From positions 258,721,042 to 258,785,041 of the forward strand of contig NC_084795.1 of assembly GCF_963169125.1 (NCBI RefSeq): DNA of 64,000 nt, given 5' to 3'. Shown piece by piece: positions 11,301 through 22,427 of this stretch (position 1 is its first letter; every line of letters starts with the position of its first letter). The notes under the pieces are model-generated. The model had not been told where the DNA came from. It was given only the letters and a program-made list of their open reading frames with translations, and made no database searches. The translations under genes and the position numbers were made by a program. This DNA comes from Humulus lupulus. Lineage: Eukaryota > Streptophyta > Magnoliopsida > Rosales > Cannabaceae.

Positions 11301-12700
11301 ATGTTGAATGAGTCGAAGATGAAGGGGACTTGGGAAGCACCAGCTAGTAGAACCTGTTTCGTGATAATGTCCTTAACAAAACAGAAGTTAGGTGTAAACT
11401 CTATGGATACATCATTATCAAGGGTAAATTTAGAGATGCTAATTAAGTTTTTCTTAATTTCAGGAACATGTAAAACATGTTTCAGATGTAATGATCGAGA
11501 GGCATCTATGGAAGAATGTCTAATATGAAGAATAGGAAGAGAAGAACCATTACCTACAACCAATTTCTCTTTCCCTTTGTAGGTTGTTGGAGCAGTGAGA
11601 TTGGTTGTGGCTGCTGAAACATGGTGAGAGGCTCCACTATCCATATACTAGTTTGCATCAGCAATTGTGTTTGGAGAAGCAATGAGAGACTGAGGTGTTG
11701 AAGCAGAATCAAACTCCTGAACATGTTGAGAGGATTCGCCTTGGTAGCTAAGATCAAAGCGATGGTAACACTTGAGTGCCATATGTCCAGGTTTGCCACA
11801 AACCTGACATATAGGTCTATTGGGATTCGGATTGGCATGACCTCCATTAAAACGGCCACGACCTCGACCATAGGAACGACGGTCACGATTGCCTGGATTG
11901 GCATTGAGACTACCAGACTTTTTGTGAGTAGAAGCATAATTTGCAGTTGGATTTTGAAGATCCACCGTAGCAACAACATTTTGTTGTTCAAACCTCATTT
12001 CATGACTTTGAAGTGAGAACTATAAATCAGAAAGGGATACAGTCTCACGAGAAGTAAGATTGACAACTACAGAGTCATATTCAGGGCCCAATCCTCCTAG
12101 AATGTACAACACAAGTTCATCATCAGTAATAACTTGTCCTGCATACATGAGAGCATCAACTATGCACCGCATCTTAAGCACATATTCATCAATGGGAGTG
12201 GAGCCTTTTTTTGTCATCTGAAGGTGAGTGCGTAGTTGAAGAATGCGAGCCTTGGATGTATTGGAGAAGAGATGAGCTAGTTCAGACCAGATCTCAACAG
12301 AGGAGTGGCATCGAGCGACATGACCAAGCATGATCTCAGACATGGAGTTGAGGAGCCAGCTCATTAAGAACTGATCCAGACGTAGCCAATAATGAAATTC
12401 TGGATTTGGAAGCTGCCTAGTCGCATCTGATAGATCAGGAAGAAATGGAGGGGGTCGGAGTCGATCGCTAGTGAGAAAGCCTTCCAGATCATGAGCTCGG
12501 AATGAGGGAAGAACTTGAGATCTCCAATACGGATAGTTGTTGCGATTGAGACGAAGATTCAAGGCTGCCATGTTTGCAAGGAAGACAAAAGCAACTGCTG
12601 GAGGCATTGGTGGAGCCGAAGGAGGAGGAGGAGGATCCATAGGTGCAGTATTTTCTGGAGGATCGACAATAGGGGAGGGAGTCGTAGAGGTAAACGCCAT
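8340..12700 (-). pseudogene. Copia B gag-pol polyprotein, nearly intact
   Basis: The start is placed at the ATG at 12700 (MAFTSTTPS), the first downstream of the primer site; a longer frame begins inside the LTR and is not credible. Domains in order: Gag (12020-12700), CCHC knuckle CQVCGKPGHMALKC (about 11780-11820), protease DSGASHH (about 11620-11644), GAG-pre-integrase with MWHNRLGHPS (about 11170-11199), integrase core (about 10500-11100), RT with QQIDINNAFLNGQ (about 9520-9560) and an intact YVDDILITG (about 9275-9301), then RNase H with STIESEYLSLA (8660-8700). In-frame stops occur after Gag (near 12018), before the protease (near 11646), in RT and near the pol end (8430). A frame change lasts from about 11200 to 10800. 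Most of the rest keeps one frame, so decay is recent. Confidence 0.88.
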
Positions 12701-12764
12701 GGGAGAAGCTTCATGAGAAATGATGGTTAATTTGGGAGTGGTGGTGAGGAAAAAAGAACCAAGG

Positions 12765-12775
12765 GCACTGATACA
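12765..12775 (-). other. primer-binding site of Copia B
   Basis: The minus strand reads TGTATCAGTGC directly after the 5' LTR. It resembles the initiator-Met tRNA site TGGTATCAGAGC with two changes. Confidence 0.7.
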
Positions 12776-12984
12776 AGTTGAGAAATGAAAATGGATGGAA
12801 AACTCACGCATTGTTCATTGAGCTATTGATATATATTACAATGGAATAGAGAAGAAGCTTAAAGAAGCTGAAGAATTCAGTTAGAGACTAATAACAAATC
12901 TGTTACAAAATGTAACAGACTGAACAAATCATAACAAGACTCCTAACTGACTAACTAACTGTAGATTCTGATTCATGCATAACA
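12776..12984 (-). repeat. 5' LTR of Copia B
   Basis: Direct repeat of 8124-8333, followed on its right by the duplicated GATAA. Confidence 0.92.
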
Positions 12985-15900
12985 GATAATAATAATAATA
13001 ATATCAGCTTCATTGTGCTTGACATATAATGTTGATTCATATAGACTTTTAGTAAATCCCAAATTCTGCAAGTGTTCATCAATCCTGCTGTACCAAGCTC
13101 TTGGAGCTTGCTTCAAGTCGTAAAGTGCTTTATTTTTTAAGAAGATAGACCTTGTCTTCTTCTTCTCCTTTCTTTGTATACCCTTCAAGTTTCTCGACAT
13201 AAATCTCCTCATGCAACAAATCATTCAAGAATGCTGATTTGGCATCTAACTGGTACACCTTCCAATTCTTTTGAGCTGCGACAACATGTAAGAGTATGAT
13301 GATATCAAGTCTAGCGACTGGTGCGAAAGTATTTGAGTAGTCCACGCAAGGTATTTGAGCATATCCTTTAACCACGAGCCTAGCTTTATATTTGTTGATT
13401 GAGTCATCGACATTAAGCTTGGTTCTGCACACCCATTTGACTCCAATCACCTTTCTATTTTGGGGTCGCTCAAACAACTCCCATTTTTTTTTTCAATTAT
13501 GAACAACTCCTTTTCATTGCATTAATCCAATTTTGATTGGCCTTGGCTTCTTCATAATTTGTAGGTTCACACACAACAACATTGCATCTTTGGTAAATAT
13601 CAAAAAGTGGTCTTGTACATCTTATGGGTATGTCATCCAACATTTCATTTTCCCAATCTTCAATGCTTTGATCAATTGTGTCCAAATCAAAATATTTGAG
13701 TCTTGGCTCTTTTAAGGTTGAATCCATCTTCTTTGCATCATCCCAGTTCCATTCTTCATCTTCCATAAAGTGCGCATCCCTGCTTATAATAATTTTTCCA
13801 ATTTGTGGTTGGAAAGCTTTATAAGCGTTTGCAACCACGTTGTAGCCAATAAAGATGCTTGGAAGTGTTATTTTGTCTAATTTGTCTCTTTTAACCTTGG
13901 GAACATGAGTGAAACACAAACATCCAAATATTTTAAGAAAATTCAAAGATGAGTTATATCCATACCAAACCTCAAAGGGTGTTTTATCTTTCAATGCTCT
14001 TGTGGAAAGCCAGTTTTACCAATAAAAAAAAAACGAAAGTGTTTGCAGCTTCAGCCCAATTTTTTTTGGCAAATTCTCATGTAGCATACATCTTGTGATC
14101 TCCAAAATAAATTTGTTCCTTCTTTCACTAACTCCATTTTTTTGTGGAGTGTATGAATCAGTTAATTGATGTTGGATACCAACCTCCTCGTATAAACGAT
14201 CGAATGCTTCTAAGGTGCACTCCTTGCCATTGTCAGATCTAAGAATCTGAATTCTACAACCACTCTCGTTCTCAACTTTGGCTTTAAAGTTCCAGAAGAC
14301 TTGAGCCACCTCTGACTTGAGCTTCAAAAAGAAAATCCAACACATACGAGAAAAATCATCAATGAATGCAACATAATAAAGACTACCATTCAGAGACGAC
14401 GTTCTTTGTGGGCCTGCAATGGTAGTATGAATTAGTTGCAGCTTCCTTGTTGCTCTCCATGTTACCTTAGGAAATGGTTTCCTGCTTTGCTTTCCAAATT
14501 GACATGCTTTGCAGTTAGGAATGTGATCATCAAATTCTGGAAGTTCATTTTCCATCTCTTTGGATTTCATCTGTAGGAGCCCCTTGTGATGATGGTGCCC
14601 AAGAAGTTTATGCCATAACTCAGTGATATTTTCTTTGTTTGGGGAAAGTAATTTGCTCCTCCTCCAATAGATTTAGAGCAGAGCTTTTCATTTCATTTTT
14701 ACTTTAAAAATATCGTTGCCATCTGCATCTTTAATCAAATAAATTTGGTCTTCGAACACATCCTTGTTACCTTTTTCAATTATCTATCCAACTCTTAACA
14801 ATTTTTGATCAATTTCAGGAACATACAACACATCAGAATTGAACTTCGTATCTGAACATGTTGAGATTGCAACTATTCCTTTTCCTTTCACAGCTATGTA
14901 CTTGCCATTTCCAACTCTAACCTTAGATGAGTTTGTGTTTCTCAATTCCCTGAATAGACCCTTGTTATATGTCATGTGGTTAGTACAACCACCGTCACTA
15001 AGCCAAATCTCACTTGATTCGATGCCGGAGAAACGCGTAGCGACAAACAGATGATCCTCTTCCTCTTGATCACCAGCCTTTGCCACTTCATTCTGCTGTT
15101 GATATCTATTTCTGCATATAACAACTTCGTGCCCCATTTGATTACATTTAGTACACTTAGCATCAGGTCTTTTCCAAAATCTAAACGGTGGATGTCCCTA
15201 ATTTCTGTAGTGTTGGCAAGGTGGATAGTTTCTCTTTGAGTTTCCACCCTTGTTTTGGAACTGATTGCTTGCTGTGTTTTCGTTGCTTTCATTGCTTGAC
15301 ACCTGGATTTTTTTTTCAGCATCTTGATGCTTGGCTGGCAAAGCTTCTTCAACTATATGATCTTCCCTCATACGCCTCCTTTGCTCTTGAGCCTGGAAAG
15401 CATTTAACAACTCTGCCAAGGTGATCTTGGACATATCCTTTGTGTTCTCCAAGGTGGTGAGTAATGCTTCATATCTTTTTGGCACAGTTAGAAGAAGTTT
15501 CTCTACAATTCTAGAATCAGAAATTCAGTTCCAAGTAACCTAACCTTGTTAGAAATGCCAAGTAATGTGTATGAGTACTCTTTCACTGTCTCAGATTCTT
15601 TCATCTTTTGCAACTCAAAATCCTGTACTAAATTCAATACTTGCATGCCTTGCATCCTTTCATCTCCTTCGTATTCTTCCTTCAAATAATCCCAAATTTC
15701 TTTTGCTGTTTTGAGGGACATGATTCTCATGAAAATGGTTGTTGAGACAGTAGCAAACAGAGTTGCTTTCGCCTTTGACTTCCTGGTTTTTCTTTCCTTG
15801 TGAAATTTGATCTGAGCCATGGTGGGATTGTTAGGCAGTGGATGGACTTCATAATCCTCTTCCACAGCTTCCCAAAGATCTAAAAAGCCTCTAAGTAGGT

Positions 15901-15985
15901 CTCTATTCTCACTGCCCAAAGTTGGTAATTTTCTCCATTAGAGACAGGTGGAGCAAGGTGAACAAGGCTTGATTCAGCTTCTATT
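12985..15985 (-). pseudogene. Copia A gag, protease, integrase and RT N-terminus
   Basis: Gag starts near 15985; the recognisable N-terminus PPVSNGENYQLWAVRIETYL (about 15890-15950) is in a different frame from the longer helical Gag frame (15503-15919). Next come a knuckle region (15120-15200), a protease with LSDGGCTNHMT (about 15000-15030; the usual catalytic DSG reads DGG), GAG-pre-integrase with CKACQFGKQSRKPF (about 14480-14520), an integrase core with SDNGKECTLEAFDRLYEEVG (about 14180-14240), and RT with YQLDAKSAFLNDLLHEEIYV (about 13190-13260) up to the insertion. Frames change at least four times. It would make all element proteins; it is dead. Confidence 0.85.
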
Positions 15986-16006
15986 CCACAAATCCTTTAA
16001 GAAGTA

Positions 16007-16021
16007 AGCTCTAGTACCAAT
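16007..16021 (-). other. primer-binding site of Copia A
   Basis: The minus strand reads ATTGGTACTAGAGCT, close to the initiator-Met tRNA site, upstream of gag and directly next to the LTR edge at about 16022. Confidence 0.75.
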
Positions 16022-16405
16022 TATAGGTTTATAAATTTTGAAGAAAAATAAATTGTAGGTGTTTTTAGAGCCATACTCAGTCTTAACTCTAGCCCATAGC
16101 TAATCATTTGATTGGTTTATACCTAAGTTGAATTTTGAGAGAAATGTCAAGATAAACCTGACATAAGTGCACATCTTCTTCAATTGTGTATGATGTGCTT
16201 CGTGTTGTGAACTTATTTTTCTAAAAAAAATATTTTATATAAAATAGTATGAATATAATATATGCTATTTATAGAGAAGAAAAATATATGTAATCTTCCT
16301 TCGTGGTTAAAACATATTTTTCCATAAGAGAAGACAACTAATCATAAAAGGCAATCTTGAAGTCTTGGAGAATGTGAAGATATTGAAACTTTCACATACT
16401 AGTAC
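16022..16405 (-). repeat. probable 5' LTR of Copia A, unlike its 3' LTR
   Basis: The first 35 bases or so match the end of the 3' LTR (6884-6920); the rest does not. A minus-strand TATA box (CTATAAATAG) at 16265-16274 sits about 240 bases upstream of the primer site, so this looks like a real LTR promoter. The outer edge near 16400 (minus TGTGAAAGTTTC) is a guess. Confidence 0.45.
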
Positions 16406-18030
16406 AAAATTCTAATTATTTAATATTGTAATAAGATAAAATATTTCGGGTTAAATTACTATTATTATTAGGTTTTGTTTGGCGCCTTTGAAGTTTTTAT
16501 TTTTTAAATACAAATCTAAGTTTACAAAAATATAATTTTTAAAGTTTTTTTTACTGTAAAATTAGTAATTAATTAAACATTAACTGTGTCAAAAATATAC
16601 TCAAATAAAATACATATATATATAAAATAAATTAAAAAATCACTAAAAAAACAATCTAAAAAAATTACCAAAAAAATACAACAAGTTGAATTATATTATA
16701 TATATATATATATATATTAAAAATTAAATTCTAAACAATCACCAAAATTCAACTAAAAATGGCCAAATAACTACTATACCTCAAATATGCCCAAAGAGTT
16801 CATTATCTTAATACTATATTGTGTTTGGTAACGGACTAAATAAAATGAAGTATAAAATATATATTTTTTAAAAATATAATTGTAATTTTATCAAATAAAA
16901 ATTTATTTAAATAATAAAAAATAATGTTAAATAATTTTTAACATTCATAATTAAAATTAAATTATGTCAATATAAATAATTTTAAAAAATAAATTAAATA
17001 ATTTTTAATAAAAATAATAATAATTTAGATAAAATAATATTTAAAAATATTTTTATATAATTTATTATTTTTAAAATTAAAAACTTATTATTTATAAATT
17101 TAATTGAAAGTTATATATTATAAAAACAAACTAATAATAGAAAAAAGAGAAAAATAAAAAATGGAAATAAAAAATATTTCAAAAAAGTTTATAATTTATT
17201 AATTTTAAAATAAAAAACTAGTATTTTTAAATTTTTTATTAAAATCTATTTATATATATTATATTATAAAAAAGAATTAGTTTAAAATGAAAAAAAATCC
17301 CCAACCAATTTAGGAGTCTAATTTTGACCCAAAATGGGATTGGATCCAAATTGTCCAGTCCAGGCCCCCAAACAAGACTAAAGTATACCTAATTTAAATT
17401 TAAAAAAAGATCAAAATTCAGCCAAATATATACCTAGATGGAAGAAAGAGAAGAACACAGAAGCAGATCGAAAAAGCTATAACAATATAAAAATTGTATT
17501 TTATAATATTAATAGAAATTTTAAAGACGTCTTAACAAAAATAAAATAACACATCATAAAAATAATAACATTAAAATGATAAAAATACCACGAAAAATTA
17601 GAACTAAATTGAGATACTAACTATGATTTATTTTTTAAAACTTAGATTTACATGCGATTAATAAACCTATTGTTGAAATAAATAAATAAAAGTCTGACAA
17701 ATAATAAAATGACTTTCTCATATATATACTAATTGATCATCAAATCCCCATCTTCATCTTCACGTAGTAAAATAGTATAAAAGAAAATTATAACTTTATA
17801 TCCAACTTATTATTATTATTTATTATTTATTCCGACAAAAATATTATTTATTAAAAGTTTAATATTATTTATTGTTGACAAAAAATTAACTAAACGTTAC
17901 CCAAAAAAATAATATAAAAATGAGAAGCGGAAATGAGAAGAAGAAAATCAAGCCTTTAAGTTGATCATTTACAACTTTATTCACTTATTTTACTGCACTA
18001 ATTAACTAAAAATATACTCCTTATTTATAT
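16406..18030. other. AT-rich intergenic DNA
   Basis: Long A/T runs, a (TA)n tract near 16694-16718, and no coding frame or recognisable element. It lies downstream of the SDR gene's 3' end. Confidence 0.6.
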
Positions 18031-18033
18031 TTT

Positions 18034-18039
18034 TTTATT
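18034..18039 (-). terminator. polyadenylation signal AATAAA for the SDR gene
   Basis: AATAAA on the minus strand, 16 bases past the stop codon. It is the closest canonical signal. Confidence 0.5.
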
Positions 18040-18054
18040 GGTAATTAATATTCA

Positions 18055-19202
18055 TCAAGCCTTATTTTCAGGGTACTGAAACATTGGAAAAGAAGGATTA
18101 ACGACAGTAAAACCTCCGTCAACGACGAGGTTATGCCCACTCACGTACCGTCCCTCCTCACTCGCCAAAAACAAAGCAGCATTTGCAATATCCTCTGCCT
18201 TAGCCGTCACATGCTTTAAGTTCGCCACCCCACCGTACAGACCTTCAAGCTCCTCCTCACTAAGCCCATCAAAGCCCCTAGATAACGGTGTCACTACCCC
18301 CAACGGTGACACGCAGTTGACCCTTATTCCGAACTGTCCCAACTCCACTGCGGCATTTCTCGTCAGCCCAATCATCGCATGCTTGGAGCACGTGTAGGCG
18401 TGGGAGGCTGCGCCGCCAACGCACGAGGCAACACTAGCTGTCGATATGATGCTGCCTCCTCTTTTAGCTGAGATCATGGCATGGGCAGCGTGTTTCATAC
18501 CAAGGAAAACTCCTGTGACATTCACGCGCAACACGCGTTCGAAATCGGCCATCTCGTTATCTATGATTCGAGACTTGTTGGCATCAACTATGCCGGCGTT
18601 GTTGAACATTATGTCTAGCTTTCCATAGGACTTTATGGCTCTTTCTACGGCGGCTTTGACATGAGATTCATCGGTTACATCGCAGTGGACGTAAGTGACG
18701 TCGTTTTGGGCGGTGCCGCTGCCTATTGATTGGCAAACGGAGTAGCCTAGCTCGTCTTGGATATCGGCTAGGACTAGTTTGGCTCCATGGTGGGCAAAGA
18801 CTTCGGCGGTTCTTTGGCCTATCCCACTGGCCCCTCCGGTGATCAAAGCCACTTTACCTTCTAACCTATACAAAAGATACAGATTATGCTTAAATATATT
18901 AATTGCTACAAGTTATGGGTGATACTTAATGTTATATAAACATATTACATAAAAGTTGTGATCGTTAATGTAATTTGTGACTATCTGTGCTGTGCAAGCT
19001 GAATCTAAAATTCCCAATTAGAATTGAATATACATGTGAGAGTTAAATAGGTTCTTAACACAGATAAATATACAGATATTTCAAATAAACTTTGTTTATT
19101 GATCTGATTCTTTCCTCCATACAAAAATCTAGAATTTAATTTGCTTTAATCTTAGACAGCTTACCTTCTCGAGACTGCCGAGAGTAATGTAGTGATTGCC
19201 AT
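18055..19202 (-). CDS. short-chain dehydrogenase/reductase (SDR), two exons
   Basis: A classical NAD(P)-dependent oxidoreductase of 282 residues. Exon 1 is 19165-19202 (38 bp, MAITTLLSAVSR plus two bases), the intron is 18866-19164 (299 bp; GTAAG...TATAG), and exon 2 is 18055-18865. The join reads SRRLEGKVALITGG, as plant SDRs usually do; starting at the in-exon ATG (MYRLEG) would use intron bases. Motifs: cofactor loop TGGASGIG, the acidic residue in LVLADIQD (usual for NAD preference), NNAG, catalytic serine in IISTASVAS, catalytic YTCSK (YxxxK), and the C-terminal GRYVSGHNLVVDGG. The family resembles plant SDR110C enzymes (secoisolariciresinol dehydrogenase, tropinone-reductase-like, xanthoxin dehydrogenase). 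The substrate cannot be read from sequence. There is no frameshift or stop. It is probably cytosolic, as no clear signal peptide is visible. It stands alone among retroelements. Confidence 0.93.
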
Positions 19203-19293
19203 TGTGCAAAGAGAGATGATCAAAGACAACGAGAATTTTGTACAATGATTATCAGATATATTATTTGTCAAAGTTGTTTCTTTTCACAAGTTA

Positions 19294-19305
19294 TACCATA
19301 TATAG
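19294..19305 (-). promoter_or_regulatory. candidate TATA box of the SDR gene
   Basis: The minus strand reads CTATATATGGTA about 92 bases upstream of the exon-1 ATG. This is a plausible position for a plant TATA box with a short 5' leader. Confidence 0.5.
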
Positions 19306-19363
19306 ATTTTCAAATCTGATGGCTCAATTATTGTACATAATTTAGTTGCTGTTTGTTTTTTAA

Positions 19364-19986
19364 TTAATATATTAGTCTTTCGTGGAGACGTATCATCATC
19401 CAAATGTGCTCCTCTCTACTCCAATGATGCAGCCTTTCCCTTGAACTTGCAGCAAGATCTCCCATAGCGCGATGATCTCTTACCACAAGTTCGTCAAGCT
19501 TTTCATAATTCCTAATGGGTTTGTATCGAAATTGAGATGCTTTTGGGTATGACTATTTTGACAAAGAAAGACTACATATAAAAACACATTATATTATTAT
19601 ATCATATTTATCAATCAAATATTATTAAATAAATTTTACCTTAATATAAGTTTCCCTAACACTGACAACTGCTTCAATCATTTGTGTAGAATAGTTAAAA
19701 CCAAATCCACCGGTGTTCAGTGATTCTTTGTCTACAACAAAATTCTTCTTCAAAGTCTTCATTCTATTCTTGACATGATTAGAATGACAGGATTGCTCAA
19801 ACTATTCGCTAACCAGATGAGCAACAATTGCTAAAGTCGTCTTTGTAAAAGCTCCTCCCATCTTTTGGCCTCTGTGCATTTGCTTAGTTAATGTATCGAC
19901 CAAAAAATCATCCATATCATTAGTTCATGTTGGTTTTTTTTAGTGCCAATAGCCAAGTTAATTTGTGTCTCTTCAATATTTTCCAT
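19364..19986 (-). pseudogene. Myb/SANT-like DNA-binding domain protein, broken, two exons
   Basis: Exon 1 (19640-19986) carries MDDFLVDTLTKQMHRGQK, then GGAFTKTTLAIVAHLVSE, a stop codon near 19802, then HVKNRMKTLKKNFVVDKESL and TQMIEAVVSVRETYIK, ending at a GT donor (19638-19639). Exon 2 (19364-19552) follows an AG acceptor and carries YPKASQFRYKPIRNYEKLDE and later SSRERLHHWSREEH. This pattern (helical Myb/SANT-like module, then 'HPxAxxFRxKPIxxYxxL') is typical of a plant family related to Harbinger-transposon companion proteins and L10-interacting Myb proteins. The first ATG (19986) is out of frame with MDDF, so there is also one frameshift. It lies just upstream of the SDR promoter. Confidence 0.75.
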
Positions 19987-20981
19987 CTACATAGGAAACA
20001 TTTACAACAAGCCATTTAATATATAACTTCCAATATTATTTTGAAAACAAGCTAGCAAGTAACATTGTACACAACATTCACACTTATCAAATCACATAAT
20101 CTAACTTTGCAATCATAAGTGCTTAGATAAAAAAAAAATCAGCCAAGGTAGAGATGCAAAATACGCCTTAAGATTCAACTTATCGTTAAAACGAAAAAAT
20201 AAGCAAGAGAAAAATCTTAACATACCGGTTGTGTAGATTGTGATTCTGATGTCTCAAGTATTTCAAATATTTGACAGTGGAGGAGGTTGACGTAGATGTG
20301 GTCGAGGAGGTGGAGGAGGTGGTGGTCGCAGTGGTGGTAGAGGTGGTGGTCTCATGGTGGATCTCAGAGATTGAGACAATCGAAGAAAGAGGAGGTGATT
20401 TGAATGGTTTTCTCAGTTTTTTCACCTAACAAGGGATACAAGCAATGAATCAGGAATCATAGAGAGAAAGACCTTTGGCATCACAAAGAAAGGAATTCAA
20501 ATGACCCATATCTTTTTTCACTGTTATCAATTCTTGCAAAAGCATCAAAAAATTATTTTAAATCACAAATATCAAGAGCAATATTCAAATGACTGGAGGT
20601 GCATTTGATTTTCGACAGAGCCACAGACAAAAAGAAATAATCACATGAACAAAGAAAAATAAATGTATTCACAACAAAATGAAAAGAAGTTTAGATAATA
20701 TCAATAAGTCCACACATCAATGTTAATCCTTATGAAGACTCTCATAACTTAACTAGAAAGATGTTAAAAATATTTAGAAGGAAAAAGATTAAAAAATTAG
20801 TTTGGAATTGCACCTATAAAAAGTTCCAAAACGTTCTCAAACACTGTGAAACAATTAAAGGTTTAAAAATAAATAAAATAAAAAATATACTTGAACATAC
20901 AAACTTAAGTGTAAAAATGTAGAGAAAAGACTTTGTATAAGTGTGTCCATTTAAAAACTAACAAAATATCTAACTTTTTTT
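19987..20981. other. intergenic DNA with a GTGGTGGAG-type simple repeat
   Basis: A purine/GTG-rich tract at about 20275-20350 gives a low-complexity Thr/Ser-rich reading frame on the minus strand (20186-20425), which I do not call as a gene. The rest is AT-rich with nothing recognised. Target site TAGTT of the next element follows at 20982-20986. Confidence 0.5.
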
Positions 20982-20986
20982 TAGTT

Positions 20987-22095
20987 TAAATTCCGTTTTT
21001 TATGATTACCAACTTAATTATTTAAATTAAATAATTAATTGTTGTATTGTTACAGAAATGTTTAAACAGACACAGAAACTGTTTGAACAGAAACCAGATA
21101 TGTTTAAACAGTTATCAACAGAAGATAAAAACGAACATAAAGTAAAGAACATACGAAATTTTACGTGGTATCAACAATCTTTTCAGATATTGCTACTAGT
21201 CCACGGGGCCACGCCTAGAGAATGAAATTCATTAGAAGAATATATAAACGATTACAAAACCAAATTGACTTATACAAATAAAGACTCCCTCTTGAATTTG
21301 TCGCAACTGTTGTAATCTAAACTCCTAATCAAATTTCTGAAGTGCTAAGATCTTGAACTCTCTTCAAATCATAACACTTGCACTTTTCCTCTCGAAAAGT
21401 GACTCACGAGCAAGACTTCTCCGGAAGCTTGATGAACAATGTCCAAGTGTGTTCGACCTACACAATTAGCACAAAGAAAACAATACAGAAGTACACTATG
21501 ATAAACCACTAAGAACTTGCTAGACTCAAGTTCTTCACACAATAAACACTCTCTCTAAACTTGAAAAATATTTGGAAAATAATACACCTATAGAGCTCTA
21601 GAAAAACCAACGACCTAAGGATGTCTATATACCCTTTAGAATCCCTTCAGGTCGTGGAAAATAAATCAAAAACAAATCAGCCAATAAATGGAAAATCTTC
21701 CCAAAAAGGAAAGTTAGAATCCGTTCAAACATACTGGTAATCCGTTCAAACAGATTCATTGAACCTTGATAGTTTTTAAACTCAGTTTCCTTAAATAAAT
21801 AAGGAAACAATATATACATTATCTCTGCAACTTGTAAACGGTTTCTAGACAAACAAATCGGATCAAGAAATAAATACCAATAATTTCCATATATACAAAA
21901 GTCAAGAAAATATATTCTTTTATAGGAAATTATATATATTTATTTTATTAACATATATATAATAATCTGATTAGAAAACATTTCACAGTAAAACAAGAAC
22001 CAAACCATTTCGAAAATACCACACAATATATTTTGAAAATACATCTATAATTAATTTAGTCAATTTTATCAAATATGCCAATAAAGAATTTTACA
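20987..22095 (-). repeat. 3' LTR of the Sirevirus-like element
   Basis: Direct repeat of 30565-31671. On the minus strand it begins TGTAAAATTCTTTATTGGC. The terminal TG...CA is damaged at 20987 by a one-base loss. A TATA-like stretch (TATATAG, minus) lies near 21626. Confidence 0.9.
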
Positions 22096-22110
22096 ATCTC
22101 CCCCTTTGGC
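22096..22110 (-). other. polypurine tract of the Sirevirus-like element
   Basis: The minus strand reads GCCAAAGGGGGAGAT immediately before the 3' LTR. Confidence 0.9.
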
Positions 22111-22427
22111 AATTTGATAGAAAAAATTAATTTAAAAAACTTGCAACACAAATGTTAGTGACAAGTAAAGAGAAAAAACTCCCCCTGCAAACATGCATTA
22201 ACTTATAACAAACATATAAAGAAACTAAAACTTAACTTCCCCTCAAAATAAGAAGGTCTAGAGTTAAAAAAAACAACAAAACAAAGCAGATTTTTGGAGG
22301 TATCTACTCTCCCCCTTTGTGTCTTTCAAAGAAGCCAAAGAAACATAATGCAAAAATAAAGAGAATACGCCTAGGACAAAGGAAAGTAGCAATGTTCTTA
22401 GGACAAAAAACATAAAAACAAGGAAAA

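Larger units (their letters stand above)
8124..12984 (-). mobile_element. Copia element B, complete, 4.86 kb, TSD GATAA
   Basis: Short LTRs (210 and 209 bp) flank one gag-pol frame. The TSD GATAA lies at 8119-8123 and 12985-12989. Short LTRs, under 5 kb total and a pol frame that runs through the polypurine tract are typical of the Ale/Retrofit lineage; that lineage is my inference. By eye the LTRs differ at about five positions (all transitions) plus one 1-base indel, so this is one of the younger insertions here. Confidence 0.92.
6884..16021 (-). mobile_element. Copia element A, old, interrupted by Copia B
   Basis: On the minus strand the order is primer site (16007-16021), gag, protease, integrase and the first half of RT (12985-15985), then Copia B inserted at 8124-12984, then the second half of RT and RNase H (7188-8123), polypurine tract (7176-7189) and 3' LTR (6884-7175). 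The order gag-PR-IN-RT-RH is diagnostic of Copia. Many frameshifts and stops make it inactive. The two halves join across the 5-bp duplication GATAA made by element B. Confidence 0.85.

Noticed and set aside
15188..15424. Plus-strand ORFs over Copia A, and similar ones over the other elements
   Set aside because: They are antisense shadows of gag and pol on the minus strand.
20186..20425. Thr/Ser-rich ORF on the minus strand
   Set aside because: It is a translation of a GTGGTGGAG-type simple repeat without flanking protein signal.
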